Source: Diacronema lutheri (Eukaryota > Haptophyta > Pavlovophyceae > Pavlovales > Pavlovaceae). Taken from it: a stretch of 64,000 nt of DNA. A model generated the notes under the pieces. It worked only from the letters and a program-made list of their open reading frames with translations. It was not told the DNA's origin and did not search any database. The position numbers and the translations under genes are program-made. Where the stretch lies: NCBI GenBank assembly GCA_019448385.1, contig JAGTXO010000038.1:124001-188000 (forward strand), read 5' to 3'. Shown here piece by piece: positions 36,529 to 48,200 of this stretch (positions are counted from its first letter, which is position 1; every line of letters starts with the position of its first letter).

Positions 36529-39500
36529 ACCTGCGACTGTGCCTGCTGCACCTGCGACTGTGCCTGCTGTGCCTGCGACTGTGCCTGCTGTGCCTGCGAC
36601 TGTGCCTGCTGCACCTGCGACTGTGCCTGCTGTGCCTGCGACTGTGCCTGCGACTGCTGCGCGTGCACCTGCACGTCGCCACACCCACCGACAGCCATGG
36701 GACCAGCCGGTGTGTGCGGAGCGAGAAGGTGGCGCAGCTGCTGCAGCTGCGCGTGGTTGAGCGGCGCACGCGCGCCGCCGTGCGCGCCGGCGCCGCCCAG
36801 CAACGGCGGTGGCGCGCTCGGCGCGGCGGCCGGCGGGTGCGCGGCCTGCTGCGGCCGCTGCACGGGCGGTGCTGTCGGGCGCGCGCCAGCCGCGCCGTCG
36901 GCGCCGCGCGGGCCCCGGCCCCCATCGTCGGGCGCGGGGCTCGAACCGCCGCTTCCGCCGTAGGACCCACCTGCTGAGCCATCCGCGCCGCCGCTGCCCG
37001 AGCCGCCACTCGACCCCGAGCCGGCGCCGCCATGCGCAGTCGGAGTGCGCTCGCGCTCGGCGCCGCCGTCCGCGCGGTGGCGTTTGCTTGCGTTCGGCGA
37101 GTGCGATGGCGAGGTCGCGACCGGGTGAAGCAGCGCGATGGCGGTCGTGCGCGGCCGTTTGAGCTGCGGCGCGGCGTCGCCAGCGGTGGCGAGCTGCTCT
37201 GCGCTCTCGGACAGCTCGACGGCGCGCGATGGCGCGCCGCCGTCTCCGCGCGCGCCCGCCGTTGCGCCGCCGGGCGCGCCGGCGGCCAGCGCGCTGCTGC
37301 ACTCGCGTGGCGAGTCACGGCGGTGCTGCACGATGGCTGCCGACTGTGCACCGGCCGAGCCGCTGCCGCCAGAGCCGCCGGAGCCGCCGTCTGCGCCGCT
37401 CTGCGCGCCTGCGCTGCCGCTGCCGCTCCCGCCGCGCGCGCCGTCCGCGCTGGGCGACGCGCCGGCGCCGTCCAGGCCGTCGCCATCGGCGCGTCGCGCC
37501 GCCGCCGGCCGCGACGCGACGGCGGCGAAGCGGCGGCCAGCGCCGCCGCTCCGCCCGCCGTCGGCGCGCTCGGCTCGCGCACGCTGCTGCTGCGACGAGC
37601 TGCCAGCGGCGTGTGGGGCTTCATTCGAACCTGAACCATCGCCCGAGCCCGAGCCGTCATACCCGTCCTCGGGCACCGAGCCCGAACCGCCCGATCCGCC
37701 CGAGCCCTCGCCCCCAGAGCCGCCGTCGGCGTCGGCGTCTGCGCTGCCGCTCGCGTCGCGCCCGCTCCCCTCGCCGCCTGAGCCGTCGCGGCCGTCGCCA
37801 ATGTCGTCGCCGTCCACGCCCGCTGCGTGAGCCAGCGCACCGACGCCACGCCGCGCGCCACCACCGCCCTCCAGCGCCTCGCGCCGGCTCAAAGGGCCGA
37901 GGGGCAGCGGGTTTGTGAAATTGCGCTGCCAATGCGGCCTCGCGCCCACCGCCGCGCGCGCGGCGACGGCGGCGACGTGCTCGGTCGTGAGGGCGTCGTT
38001 GGCAATGCGCTGCGCGTGCTCGCCGCTGCCGCCGCTGCCGCCGCCGCTGCCGCCGCCACTGCCGCCGCCGCTCCCAGCGCCGCCGCCAGCACCGCCGCCG
38101 CCGCTCGGCGGGCCGGCAGCTGTGTCGGCACCGCCGGCGAGCGCGCCGGCCTGCGCGGCGGGCGCGCTCGCTGCACCGTCCGCCATGCTGACCGCCAAGC
38201 CGCGTGGCGCGCATCCATACGAGTAGGGCGCAACATTGTTGCAACTGCCGTCGCTGCCGCGTCGAAGTCCCAGACCCCAGCCCGGCCTGCTCGCGGAGTG
38301 AGGCGGCGGCATGGCGTGTGCGCCCGCGCCGCGCGCGCCCGCGGGCGGCGCGCAGCCGGCGGCGGGCGCAACGGTGGGCACGGCGGTGGGCGCGCACTGC
38401 GCCGCCGGTGCGCCGCCCGGCTGCTGCTGCTGCTGCAGACTCGCAGCTGACGCGGCGGCGACGAGGTCGGGAGGCGGCGCGCCCACACCGCCGCCGTTCG
38501 CGCCGTTGCATCCGCCCACGGCCGAGGGCGGCGGCATGGCACCGGGCTGCGCGAGCTGCTGCGGGCGGCCGGCAAGGATGGCGGACGCGTAGGCCGCAGG
38601 CGGAGGCGGAGGTGCAGCCGAGATCAGCGTCGGCAGCTGCGTGCGCACGGCGCCACGCAGCGGGCGAGCGGGCGAGCGGGCGTGAGCGGACCAGCGCACG
38701 GCGGCGCGACACGCGCGACACGCGCGACACGCGCGGGAACTCGGCACAGAGCGGCACGGAGCGGCACGGAGCGGCACGGAGCGGCACGGAGCGGCACAGA
38801 GCGGCACGGAGCGGCACAGAGCGGCACAGAGCGGCGTCCCACCTGCGGGATGGCAAGGCCGGAGAGCGCGGCGGCAAGCGCCTGCGCTGAGACGGTCTGG
38901 CCGGTGGATGCCGCAGTAAGTATGGGCAGCATGCGCTGCAAGAAGTGGAGCGCGGGCAGCACGGCGGCGGCAGCCGTCGCCGCGTCGGCCGCGCCCGACG
39001 GCTGCGCGGTCGTCTGCGCGCAGCCGCCTGCGGCCGGCGCGTCCGCCGCGGCGCCTCCGCTGAGCCCGAGCCCGACGGAGCGCTGCAGCCGCGCCTGCGT
39101 GAGCTCAAGGCCCGTGATGTGCGCGACGAGGTTCTCGCACGTGACGAGGCCGGCGACGCACGCAGGCTGTGCCGGTTGGATCGGCCGAGCGCCGCCGCCG
39201 CGCCCACCGCCGCTTCCGCCGCCGCAGGCAGATGAGCCGTGCGCCGAGCCGGCGTACGCAGGCGGGCCGGCGCAGCGCACCCGCGCGTGGTCGCGTGCGC
39301 CCGCGCACGTGCCGGCGGGCGCGAGCTGCGCGGGCTCCGCGCCCGGCGCGCGCGGCGATGCGCCGCCCGGCTGCACGGGACACGCGCAGCCGTGACTGCC
39401 TCGCGGCGCGCCGGCGGGCCGCGCGGCGGCGACGTCGTCGCACGCGGGCGGCGCGCCAGCCGAGCTTGCCGCGCCACCCGCCTCGTCCGAAAGCGCGCCA

Positions 39501-40095
39501 GTGCAGCTGCCGCTCGCCGCGCCCGCGCCGCCGCTGCTCGCCGCCGCGCCCGCGCCGGCGTGGTGTGGCACCGGCGCTTGCGTCGAGAGCGACGAGGCCT
39601 TGAGCTTTTGCCGCCGGTTCTGGAACCAGACCTGCACCGTGCGTGGTGACATGGCGAGGCTCTCCGCGAGCGACGTGCGCAGGCATTGGCCGGGCAGCGG
39701 CTCGGTCTCAAACACCTGGCACCCCGCGTGCGCACGGGACGGGCACATGGGTCACGCGGGCGTTGGGAAGCGGGTCGCGGGAGGGCCACGTGCGCCGCGC
39801 GCGCGCGCGCGCGCTAGAGTCCAATCCGCGCTGTCCCTAATATCCGCGCAACCGCGCCATCCCGCCGGTTCGGCCCGCGGCGACGCGGCGTGCGGCGCGG
39901 TCGGCGCACCTCCTCGAGCGCCATCAGCTGTGCGCGCGAGATCTTCGAGCGCTTGGTCGATTTGCGCTGGCCCGAGCCGCCGCGGCGCGAGCGCGCAGCG
40001 TCGGCGGTGGCGAGCACGGGCTCGCCGTCCGCACGGACGGTCGAGTCGCTCTCCGTGTGCAGCATGCCGCGGCGCTGCCCTGCAGGTGGTGTCAT
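35259..40095 (-). CDS. Homeodomain transcription factor with a very long low-complexity tail
   Basis: Three exons, 40095-39910, 39715-38843 and 38636-35259, total 1,478 residues in phase. The homeodomain (about residues 44-102) spans exons 1 and 2: RKSTKRSKISRAQLMALEE|V, then FETEPLPGQCLRTSLAESLA and MSPRTVQVWFQNRRQKLKA. Recognition-helix residues W48, F49, Q50, N51 and R53 are present and no three-residue TALE insertion is seen, so it should bind TAAT-type DNA. The remaining 1,370 residues have no recognised domain: Gly/Ser/Ala-rich runs, polyglutamine, QSQAQQAQSQVQQ repeats, acidic Asp/Gly segments, and a Cys/His-containing stretch near the end (DTSCKHGHCSTGPCGG). Such tails are common in activators, but that is inference. 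Exon 3 is one open frame of 3.4 kb. It diverges from the b5-dioxygenase gene. Confidence 0.88.
38738..38832. repeat. 10-bp GAGCGGCACR array in a homeobox-gene intron
   Basis: Eight or nine tandem copies of GAGCGGCACG/GAGCGGCACA lie in intron 38842-38637, next to a shorter GCGACACGC array (38703-38730). The array is just downstream of the donor CAG|GTGGGA on the sense strand. Confidence 0.9.
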
Positions 40096-40755
40096 TTAGG
40101 CAAATGAGGGCGACGGGCGCGCGCGCGCGCGTGCGCGTGCGTGAGCACGGGTCGCCGAGCGGCGGGAAGCACGGACGCGAGCTTGTGGCGGCAGGCGCGC
40201 GCCGCGCCGCGCCACCCGGCGAGGCGGTCGGCGCACCTGGACACGGACCACTCGCGACGGCGGTGGCACCACTGCCTGCGAGCGCCCGGCCTTTGAGTGG
40301 TCTCCCTCGCTGAGAAGTTTGGTTGTGCTTCTCTCGCCTCGCACGGGAGAACTTTGGCCTCGCGGGAAAAAGCTTTTGTGTCCCACTTTTAAACACGGCG
40401 AAGGTGCGGGAAGTCGGGAACGGCACGCTGGCACTTGGCGGAGGTGACGCCGACGAGGGCCGAGGTGCACGGACGGCACGAAGCGCAGGCGGGCACGAGT
40501 GCCGCTCGCCTGAATCTGATTGCTTGTTTCACTCGAGTGCTTCCTGCAACTCCTCCGTGCCGACGCGCGCACTGCCAGTTCCCGCCCCCTGCGACTCCCT
40601 TCGACACGATTCGCGCGCACTGCAAGTTGCCGCTACAGAGTCCCTCGCTCCCTCCCCCTGCGTGCCAGTTTTAAATCGAGAATCGTGTCGCAGTGCACAG
40701 TGGCGGCTGCCGTGGGACGAAAGGGCCCCCTTCGTGGCGCGAGTGGCCGGGCCCG
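40096..40755. promoter_or_regulatory. 660-bp divergent interval, homeobox/b5-dioxygenase
   Basis: The longest divergent promoter in the window. It holds GCGGGAAA at 40362-40369, matching the E2F/DP consensus GCGSSAAA (S = G or C), next to TTTTAAA at 40387-40393. A perfect 11-bp inverted repeat, CGACACGATTC (40602-40612) and GAATCGTGTCG (40680-40690), flanks a second TTTTAAA (40670-40676). The TTTTAAA elements are candidate core-promoter boxes. No gene is visible in the interval. Confidence 0.5.
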
Positions 40756-43700
40756 ATGGCCGCGCCGCTCCGCGCGATCCGCGCGGCCGAGCTGCGCGAG
40801 CACACGTCGCGCGCCTCGCTTTGGCTCGTTCTCAACGGCCGCGTCTACGACGTGACCGCCTTCCAGTTTGAGCACCCGGGCGGCAAGCGCGTGCTCCTCG
40901 AGCACGCGGGCTCGGATGCGACGCACGCGTTCGTCTCGCTGCACTCGCCAAAGGCGTACGCGATGCTCGACCAGTTCTGCGTCGGTGTGTTTGCGCCCGA
41001 CGAGCCCGAATTCGACGCCACGCGCGCGCGCGCCACCGCCGAGACGCGCGCGCCGCCGGCGGACGGCGGCGACGGCGTGGCAGGCGCGAACGTCGCGCGC
41101 GCGGGCGCGCTCGCCGGCTCGCCCGTGCTCGCGCACGCGCGCGCGCCGCTCGCGCGCCTCGCCTCGCAATTTGCGGCGCCGTCCGACGGTGTCGCGCCGC
41201 GCGAGCGCGACTCGGGCGTGCCGCACCTCGCGCCGCCGGCGATGCTCTCGGCGCACGCGGCCGCGGCGCGCACGCCGTCGGCGCGCACCGACACGGCGAC
41301 AAGCTCGGAGACGGCGTCCGAGGAGGAGGTCGGCAGCGCGCATACCGACGTGCCGTCTGTGCGCGCCGGCGCCGACGCCGAAGCTGCCGCCGACGCCGAT
41401 GCCGCCGCGCGCGCCGCCGACGCCGAGCTGCTCTGCCCGCACCCGCTGCCCGCCGGCGCGCTCGCGTCGGGCGCACGCTGCCCGTTCGCGCCGCCGCCGC
41501 CGCGTTCGCCGAGCGCGAGCGCGCTCGCGCCGGCGCTGCCGGCCAGCGCGCTGTTGCGCGCACCACACGGCTCCGCCGGCGCGCCGCCCGGCGCGCCCGC
41601 CGGCGCGCCGCTCGCGCCGGGCGCCGCGGACGCGGCCTATGCGAGCGCACCGGCCGGTGCTATGAGCACGTCGCCCGGCGGCGGCGGCGGCGGCTGGCTG
41701 AGCGGGCTGGGCGTGGGCGGCGCCGGCCTCACCGGCCTGAGCGGCGGCGCGCTCGCCGGCGGCGCACTCGACGGCCGCCCCGCCGACGTGCTCACGCTGA
41801 CGGGCGGGATTCGCACGGAGGCGCCGCAGAGCGTGCCGCTCTGGGCGGTGGGCGAGCGCGGCTTCCTGCCCGTGCGCGACCCGCTCGTGCAGCTACCCGG
41901 CAGGTGCGCGCGCGCGCGCGCGCGCGCCCGAGCCGGCCGTCGCCCTGCCGTGCGCGCGCGTCCGCGCGCGCGCGCCGCCCCACACGCCCGCCCGCCGGCG
42001 CGCGCGCGCTCGCAGGTGGGCTCTGCTTGTCGAGCTCGCGCAGGAGATCCCGATGTACTGCGCGGATCGTACCGCGCAGCAGTCGCTCGCGAGCCACGCC
42101 GACGCGCTCGCGCAGCTCTGCACCGACGCGTCGATCGGCGAGCTCAACTCGGCCGAGACGCTCGAGCGCGCGCATTCCTTGTACGGCTACTTGGCGTCAG
42201 CTTACGTGCACGGCGATGCGGAGGCGGACGAGGCGGTGGGCGCCGCAGGCGGGGGCGGCGCTGACGCGCTTGTCGGCCGCGAGTTTGGCGGCGCGGCCGA
42301 CGAGGAGGGCGCTGGCGGCCTCGGCCTTGGCGGCGACGGCGCGCGCACGCCGCGGTCGGCGCGCGCGGCGGGCGGCGCGCTGCGCGTCGGCGCGGGCACG
42401 GGGGCGGGCGAAGCGGCGGTGGCGCCGCCGGCGGCCGGCAGGGGCGGGCGCCCATCCGTGCTGCCTGCGTGGCTCTCCGTGGGCTGGGTGAAGGTGGCCG
42501 AGCGATTGGGGCGCAGGCCGATGCTCGACTACGCGGCGTGCGTGCTGTACAACTGGGACCGAGTGAGCTCGCGCGTGCGCAGTCGCCGCCGCCGCTCATG
42601 CTGCGCCTCCACCCTTGCCCCGCGGTCAAGAGGGGCCGAGCGAGCTCGCGCGCGCGGCGCGCGTGGCGCGCACGCGCCTCGCCGACGGCGCGACTCGCAC
42701 CACCTCGCCTCCCTTCCATCCCGCCCCCGGTGGCGGTGCGCGCGTCCGCGGACAGGTCGACCGTCTCGGCCCCATCTCGATGAGTAACGTTCGGCTGCTC
42801 AACCGATTCACCGGCCTCGTCGACGAGGAGTGGTTCTTCAAGACGCATATCGTCATCGAGTCTGAGGCGGCGGGGGTCGTGCACGCGCTGCTGCGCGGGC
42901 TCGACGCACTCGGCGGCGGCGGCGGCGGCGCGAGCGGCGGGCCAGGCTGCGCGGGCGCGCCCGACCCCGAGGCACTGCTCCTCTCCTTGCGCGCACTCGA
43001 GGGCGCGCTCTGGCGCGTTGCGCGCGTGTGCCTGCCGATCATGTTTGAGCGGGCGGAGGGGCAGGGCGCCCTGTGCGACTATTCGATGTTCTACAACCGA
43101 CTGCGCCAATTCATTGGTGGCTGGGAGCTCGCATACGAAGGCGTCGAGCACGGGCCCTTTGGCGGCGGTCGGACGGTGCGCCTCGCCGGACCGTCGGGCG
43201 CAATGTCCGCTCTGCTGCCGACGGTGGACGCGTTCCTTGGCATCGGCATGAGCCACAAGGCGCTGCACACGCTGCTCACCGACTTTGAGGCCTACATGCC
43301 CACCGAGCACTCCCGCTTCATCCGCGCGGTGCGCGACCACCGACCCAAGCTGCGCGCCTACCTTGTCGGGCTGCTGCACGCGCAGGACAAGTCGCAGCCG
43401 CCGCTGCCGCTGCCGCAGCAGCAGCAGCAGCAGCAGCAGCTGCCCGACGCAGCGGCGGCGGCCGTGCGGGCCACGCCGACTGATGGGTGCGAGGCCGACG
43501 CGGATGCGCTCGTCTCCACGTACAACGAGTGCATCAACCGCGTCCTCGACTTTCGGTGCGCGCGGCGCGGCGCGAGGCGCGCGCGCGCCCGGCGCGGCGC
43601 GGCACGCGCCGCTCACGCGGCGCCAACGGCGCGCGGCGGCGCGCGCGCGTGCGTCGCAGGTGGCGCCACTTCCAGCTCGTGCAGAAGTACATCATCGACC

Positions 43701-46000
43701 AGGCGCGCGCGACCGACGGCAGCGGCGCGCCGGGCGGCGCGCGGCGCGCGCGCGGCTGCCCGATGGGCACGGGCGGCACGCCAGCGGTAGAGTACCTGCA
43801 CCAGCACATCCACGACACGGAGGTTGCGCGGATTCGCCGGCCGCGCCCCACCGCCACCGCCGGCGGCTCAGCGAGCGCGTCGCCGCTCGTCATTGGCGGG
43901 AGCGCCGGCGGCTCGGCGTCCGGCGGAAGCGGCGGCGGGGGCGTCATGCTGCACGCCGCCGCGGCGGACGGCGGCGGCGCGGCGCAGCTGCTCGCGCCCT
44001 TTGCGCTGAGCGCGGCGGACTCTGCGCGGATGGCGAGCATCGAAGCATCGGCATCGGAAATGTGGGCCCTCACCGGGCCGAACGGCCTCTTGCCGACACA
44101 CGAGCCGCTGCTCTGGCGGACGCCGGCGGATGCGCCAGGCGGCGATGGCGGGTTTGGCGTGCTCGTCACGCTCTCGCGCGCGATCCCGTCGCTCTCGGCG
44201 GGGACGGGCCTCTTCAAATCGCTCGTCGAGCGCCATTTGCCCGCCGTCTCGCGATGCTCCGATCTCGCGCGCGGCGGTCAACTCCTCCGCACGGCACACG
44301 AGCGCGAGCGAGCGCGCGCGCTATGCGCGCACGTGTGCGCCGCGTACGTCCACTCGTCGCACGCGCTGCGCCGCCCCCTCGAGTGGGTCGAGCACCTGCC
44401 GCCGGGAGATGTTGATGGTGCGCTCAGCGCGCCGTCGGCGGCGGCGAGCGCCGCCGGCGGCGCGAACGCGGCGGGCGGCGCGGCGGGCGGCGCGGCGGGC
44501 GGCGCGGCGGGCGGCGCGGCCGGCGCGCTGCAGAACGGCGGCGTGCACGCGCTGCCCGCGCCCCTCTCTGCGCTCTTCACCAGCCTCTCGCGGCTCGTCG
44601 ATCGCCCCGCGCGTCTCGACTTTGTGGACGTCGCGCTCTACAACTGGACGTTGCAGCCCCTCCCACCCGCACAGCGGCGCGGCGCGGACGGCGCGGACGG
44701 CGGCGCGCCGAGCGACGGCGGCGCGGGCGCGGGCGCGACGGAGGCGGTGACGATGGCAAACGTGCACCGGCTGCGCCTCGTCTGCCGCTTCCTCGCCATC
44801 CCGGAGGAGGATGCGTTTTGGCGGTTACACATTGCCCTCGAGGCAGAGGCGCGCGCGATGATCGCGGCAGTTGCGCACGGGCAGGCGGCGATGTCGCACA
44901 AGGACACGCGCGCGCTCATCGGTGCGCAGCGCGCGCGCGCGCCGCGAGGCCCGTCCGCGCCGGGCGTGGCGACGTGTTGCGCCGATCTTGTCTCGCCCGC
45001 GCCCATCGCCCGCGCGCCTCGCCCGCCGCCGCGGCGCGCAGACTCGCTCGACCATCTGGCGCTCGCGCTCGCCAAGTTGTCCGAGTGCCACGCGACGCTC
45101 TTTGCGGACGGAGGGCGGCGTGACGTTGTGCTCGCGCGCCGGCTGCGTCCGTTCCTGCAGGCTGGGATCGGCGAACTGCAGGACATGCACTTGGGGTGTC
45201 TCTACTATTCGCCAAGGTGACGCTGGCTGCGCGCCTTTCGCACACCGCCCGTCGCACTGCACCCCCGTTCCCCTCTCCGCCGCGCGACGCGCGCGCACGC
45301 GCCGCCACCGCCACCGCCACCGCCGCCGCCGCCACCCCCACCCCCACCCCCCCCACCGCCCCCACCGCCCCCTTAACCGACGCCATCCCGCGCGCGCGCG
45401 GTGCGCAGGTCGGCGATTCTGCCGATGGCGTTGCTCTTCCTCGGCGTGCGGCACGCGGAGACGCACCCGCTGCTCCGCGCGATTCAAAAGAGCGTCCGCT
45501 CGATGCCCGCGCCGCACCGCCACTTCCTCGCGTCCCTTGAGCGGCCGGGCGGCGGCGATGTGCGCTCGCACCTGCACGCCATCGCCGACCGCACGGCGGT
45601 GCACGAGCTCGCGCTGCTCGAGGCGGGGTACAACGGGTGCATCGAGGTGTGCGCCTCGCGTTTGTCCGTCTCCCCGCCGCATCGCCGCCTCCGCCGGCCG
45701 CGCGCTGCGCTCACGCCGCGTTCGGCGTCGCAACCCGTCGCGTCCCGTCCCCTCCCCCATGCACGCATGCGATGTGCAGGAGCTGCTGCGCTACTGCTCG
45801 CGCCGCTCGCACCTCGTGTGCAAGGCCTTCCCGCACATCGCCGAGAGCTTCCGAGAGTGCGCGCCGCGCCGCGCGCGCCGCGCGCCGCGCGCCAGCCGAC
45901 CGCGCGCGACACGGCGGCGTTGCGCTCCTTCTTGGCCGCAGCGGCGCTGCGCACGTCGCGCGGGATGCGGCGTGCGCACACGTGCCAATCCCCCCTCCCC

Positions 46001-46033
<33 letters not shown>

Positions 46034-46493
46034 ACCCCCCCCCACCTCTCGCAGGTACTCGCACCGCAAGCTCGAGTCGGCCATCCACCAGGCGCGATGC
46101 AAGCTGATGCTGCAGAGGCGCGTGCACGGCGGGCCCGCGATGGGCGCAGGCGGCGCGGGCGGACGCGGCGCGCCCGCGCACACCGGTGGCTCGCGCTCGT
46201 CGGACGCGCTGCCCGGCTCGAGCTCGGTCGAGTCGCTCTCGCTCGGCCGCTGGTCCCACCCGCCCTTGCTGCCGCCGTCTGACAGCCTCGACTCGTCCGC
46301 GGGCGGCGCGGGCGGCGCAGGCACGCTTGGCGGAGCGTACGGCGCGTACGCGCGCGGCTGGCGCGACGAGCCCGCATCGACCGTTGATTCGCCCGCACTC
46401 GACTTGCTGCCGGCGCGCGTGCTCGCCGCCGACTCGGCGCGCGACTCGGACGGCGGCGCGTCCGTGCCCGCTGGGACCCCCGACCACCCCTAG
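40756..46493 (+). CDS. Cytochrome b5 / double indoleamine 2,3-dioxygenase fusion (1,561 aa)
   Basis: Eight exons, 40756-41903, 42016-42562, 42756-43555, 43660-44921, 45042-45216, 45409-45646, 45780-45856 and 46055-46493, all in phase. Residues 1-75 are a cytochrome b5 domain: LNGRVYDVTAFQFEHPGGKR, with the second heme histidine in SLHSPKAYAML. A disordered linker follows. IDO module 1 (about 355-890) shows GFLPVRDPLVQLPG, ALYNWDR-like VLYNWDR, DEEWFFKTHIVIE, FYNRLRQFIGGW (distal-pocket Arg), GPSGAMSALLPTVDAFLGI, the proximal heme histidine in FRWRHFQLVQKYI, and GTGGTP. IDO module 2 (about 950-1430) repeats the order: GLLPTHEPL, VALYNWTLQPL, DAFWRLHIALEAE, RRLRPFL, SAILPMALLFLGVRH, SMPAPHRHFLASLE, and SRRSHLV with the proximal histidine. 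IDO oxidises tryptophan to N-formylkynurenine. Module 1 looks catalytic; module 2 lacks GGW and GTGGT and is more diverged. Confidence 0.9.
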
Positions 46494-46694
46494 CAAAATA
46501 CCTTCCGGACCGTCCTTTTCCTGTTAGGGTCGCCTGCACATCCGGAGTTCTGAGAAAACGGAGGAAGCACTCAGGAGCTGACCGGCGCGGCCGCGGCCGT
46601 AGGGTCGAGAGCAAGGGGAGCCTGCCCTCAAGTATCCGGCTGTCGGACGCGGCGCCTGCCCGCCTCGGCCGTCCTTTCGGGCACGTGATCGCGA
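46494..46694. other. Short convergent gap between the dioxygenase and PsbO genes
   Basis: 201 bases between two stop codons. It holds the 3' ends of both transcripts. No terminator hairpin, canonical polyadenylation signal or RNA gene is recognisable. Confidence 0.5.
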
Positions 46695-48200
46695 TTACTC
46701 GTCGATGCCCGGGATGTGCGCCGTCCACACGCCCTTGAGAAGGATGGTCTTGGGCGCCTTGGAGCCCATGTCAGTGTCCGACGCCTGCTTCGAGACGAAC
46801 GTGCCGCCAAAGTCGCCGGTCGCGGCGTCGACGCCCGTCACGGTGAGCTCGGTCGAGCCGCTGAGCACCTCAAACTTCTTGTTGTTCTCCTTGAAGAGCT
46901 CGTCGTCGCCACCCGCCTGCAGCGCCGGAAGCGCGACGGCCTGGTCGTAGCCCGTCGTCGTGCCGCGGCCCTTGGGGTCGAGGAAGAGGCCGGTGCGGTA
47001 CGAGGGCACGATGTAGTCGCCCGACAGCTTGAGGCCCGGCTTGACCGAGCCCTCGGTGCCCTTTGCGATCAGGCCCTTCACCGTGAAGAGGTAGGGCACG
47101 CGCTCGCCGCCGGGCGTCTGCACAGTCGAGGCGGCGTAGTCGATGCCTGCCACCATGCACGCGCGCGCGGTCGGTTGGTCAGGCGGTGAGCCGCGAGCGC
47201 CACGCTGGGGCGCATTGCACCGCTGGCCCCCAACGCGCACCCGACCCGGCCGGCCGCGCGCGACCCGACCGACGCGTGACCGGTGTCACAAGGGCCGCGC
47301 GCGTGCGGCAAGACGCGTGCGCCCTCGGCGCGCGCGCGGGGGTCAGGCGCGGCTGCGCGCACCATCCTTCTCCTTGAGCACGACCTTGCCGCCATCGGTG
47401 ACGAGGTCGCCCTCAACCATCGCGAGCGTGCCCGTCTGGCGCGTCATCATCTGCGCGCCCATCGACCAGGCCAGACGACGGGGGGGGGGGGGGGGGGGGG
47501 CACGTGTGCACACGGCCGCGTCGGCGGAGAGGGGAGCGCGGAAACGAGGGTGAGCGCGTGGCGAGGAGCACGGCGCGCGAGGCCACAGCGCGCCTCGCCC
47601 CGCGGAACTCGTCTGCTCCTGGCGGCCGCCGCCCACGCCAAACGGAAGGCCGTCCGCGTCGAGCCCCGCGCCCGAGCCGCGCCGCGGCGGGCGGCACGCC
47701 GCGCGTGCGGGCGGCCACGCCCGTCGGCGCGCGAGATGCCAAGGCGCGTTCCTGCGTAGCGCTCCGCTCCAGCGCGCTGCCAGCGCGCGCACCTTGGAGG
47801 GGATGATCTCCGTCTTGGTGACGCCCTTCTTGTCGGTCACCGTCTCGAGGATCGAGACCTCGGTCGGCTGCATGCAGAACTCGTCAAACTTGTTGAGCTT
47901 GCCGCCGAGGTTGATGTTGCCCGCACCGGGGGTCACATCCGGGCACTTGTTCGCCAGGCCCGTCCCCTTGATCTGGTCGTACGTCAGCGAGTTGTACGTC
48001 TCCTTCGACAGCGCCTGCGCCGCGTCCGGCGCGACAAGCGCGGCCGCAAAGACGGCGGCAAGCGCGGCGGCCGAGGCGGACTCGGCGGCGCGCGACACGG
48101 CGGCCTTCGCGCTTGCGCGGAACGCCGACTGCACGCCCGTCTGCAGCGCGCTGGCGCCGGCGACGAGGGCGAGGGAAGCGACAAGAACGCGGCGCGGCAT
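46695..48200 (-). CDS. psbO: Photosystem II oxygen-evolving enhancer protein 1 (PsbO), nucleus-encoded, plastid-targeted
   Basis: Three exons, 48200-47793, 47450-47363 and 47146-46695, give 315 residues in phase. The leader is bipartite: signal peptide MPRRVLVASLALVAGASA, a Ser/Ala/Arg transit region starting LQTGVQSAFRASAK, then a thylakoid signal (ALAAVFAAALVAPDAAQA). The mature protein has YDQIKGTGLANKCPDV, FCMQPTEVSILETVTDKKG, TRQTGTLAMVEGDL, ERVPYLFTVKGLIAKG, VPSYRTGLFLDPKGRGTTTG, SDTDMGSKAPKTILLKGVW. It stabilises the manganese cluster at the lumenal face of photosystem II. The signal peptide shows the plastid lies behind an ER-type membrane, as in haptophytes, cryptophytes and ochrophytes; the residue after the cleavage site is not the usual Phe. 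Intron 1 contains a poly-G run (poly-C in sense) at 47480-47500, and reading through it gives an open frame that should not be taken as the gene. Confidence 0.98.

Noticed and set aside
35310-36977. Plus-strand frame with long poly-Leu and poly-Ala tracts
   Set aside because: It is the antisense of the homeodomain protein's polyglutamine region. No membrane protein features other than repeat-derived Leu runs.
46500-46690. Possible tRNA or small structured RNA between the dioxygenase and PsbO genes
   Set aside because: No cloverleaf, A/B box pair or other recognisable RNA signature could be read.
47343-48200. A 285-codon PsbO frame reading through intron 1
   Set aside because: Its C-terminal half is poly-Pro and Arg-rich intron sequence. 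Splicing at 47793/47450 and 47363/47146 restores the full PsbO family sequence.
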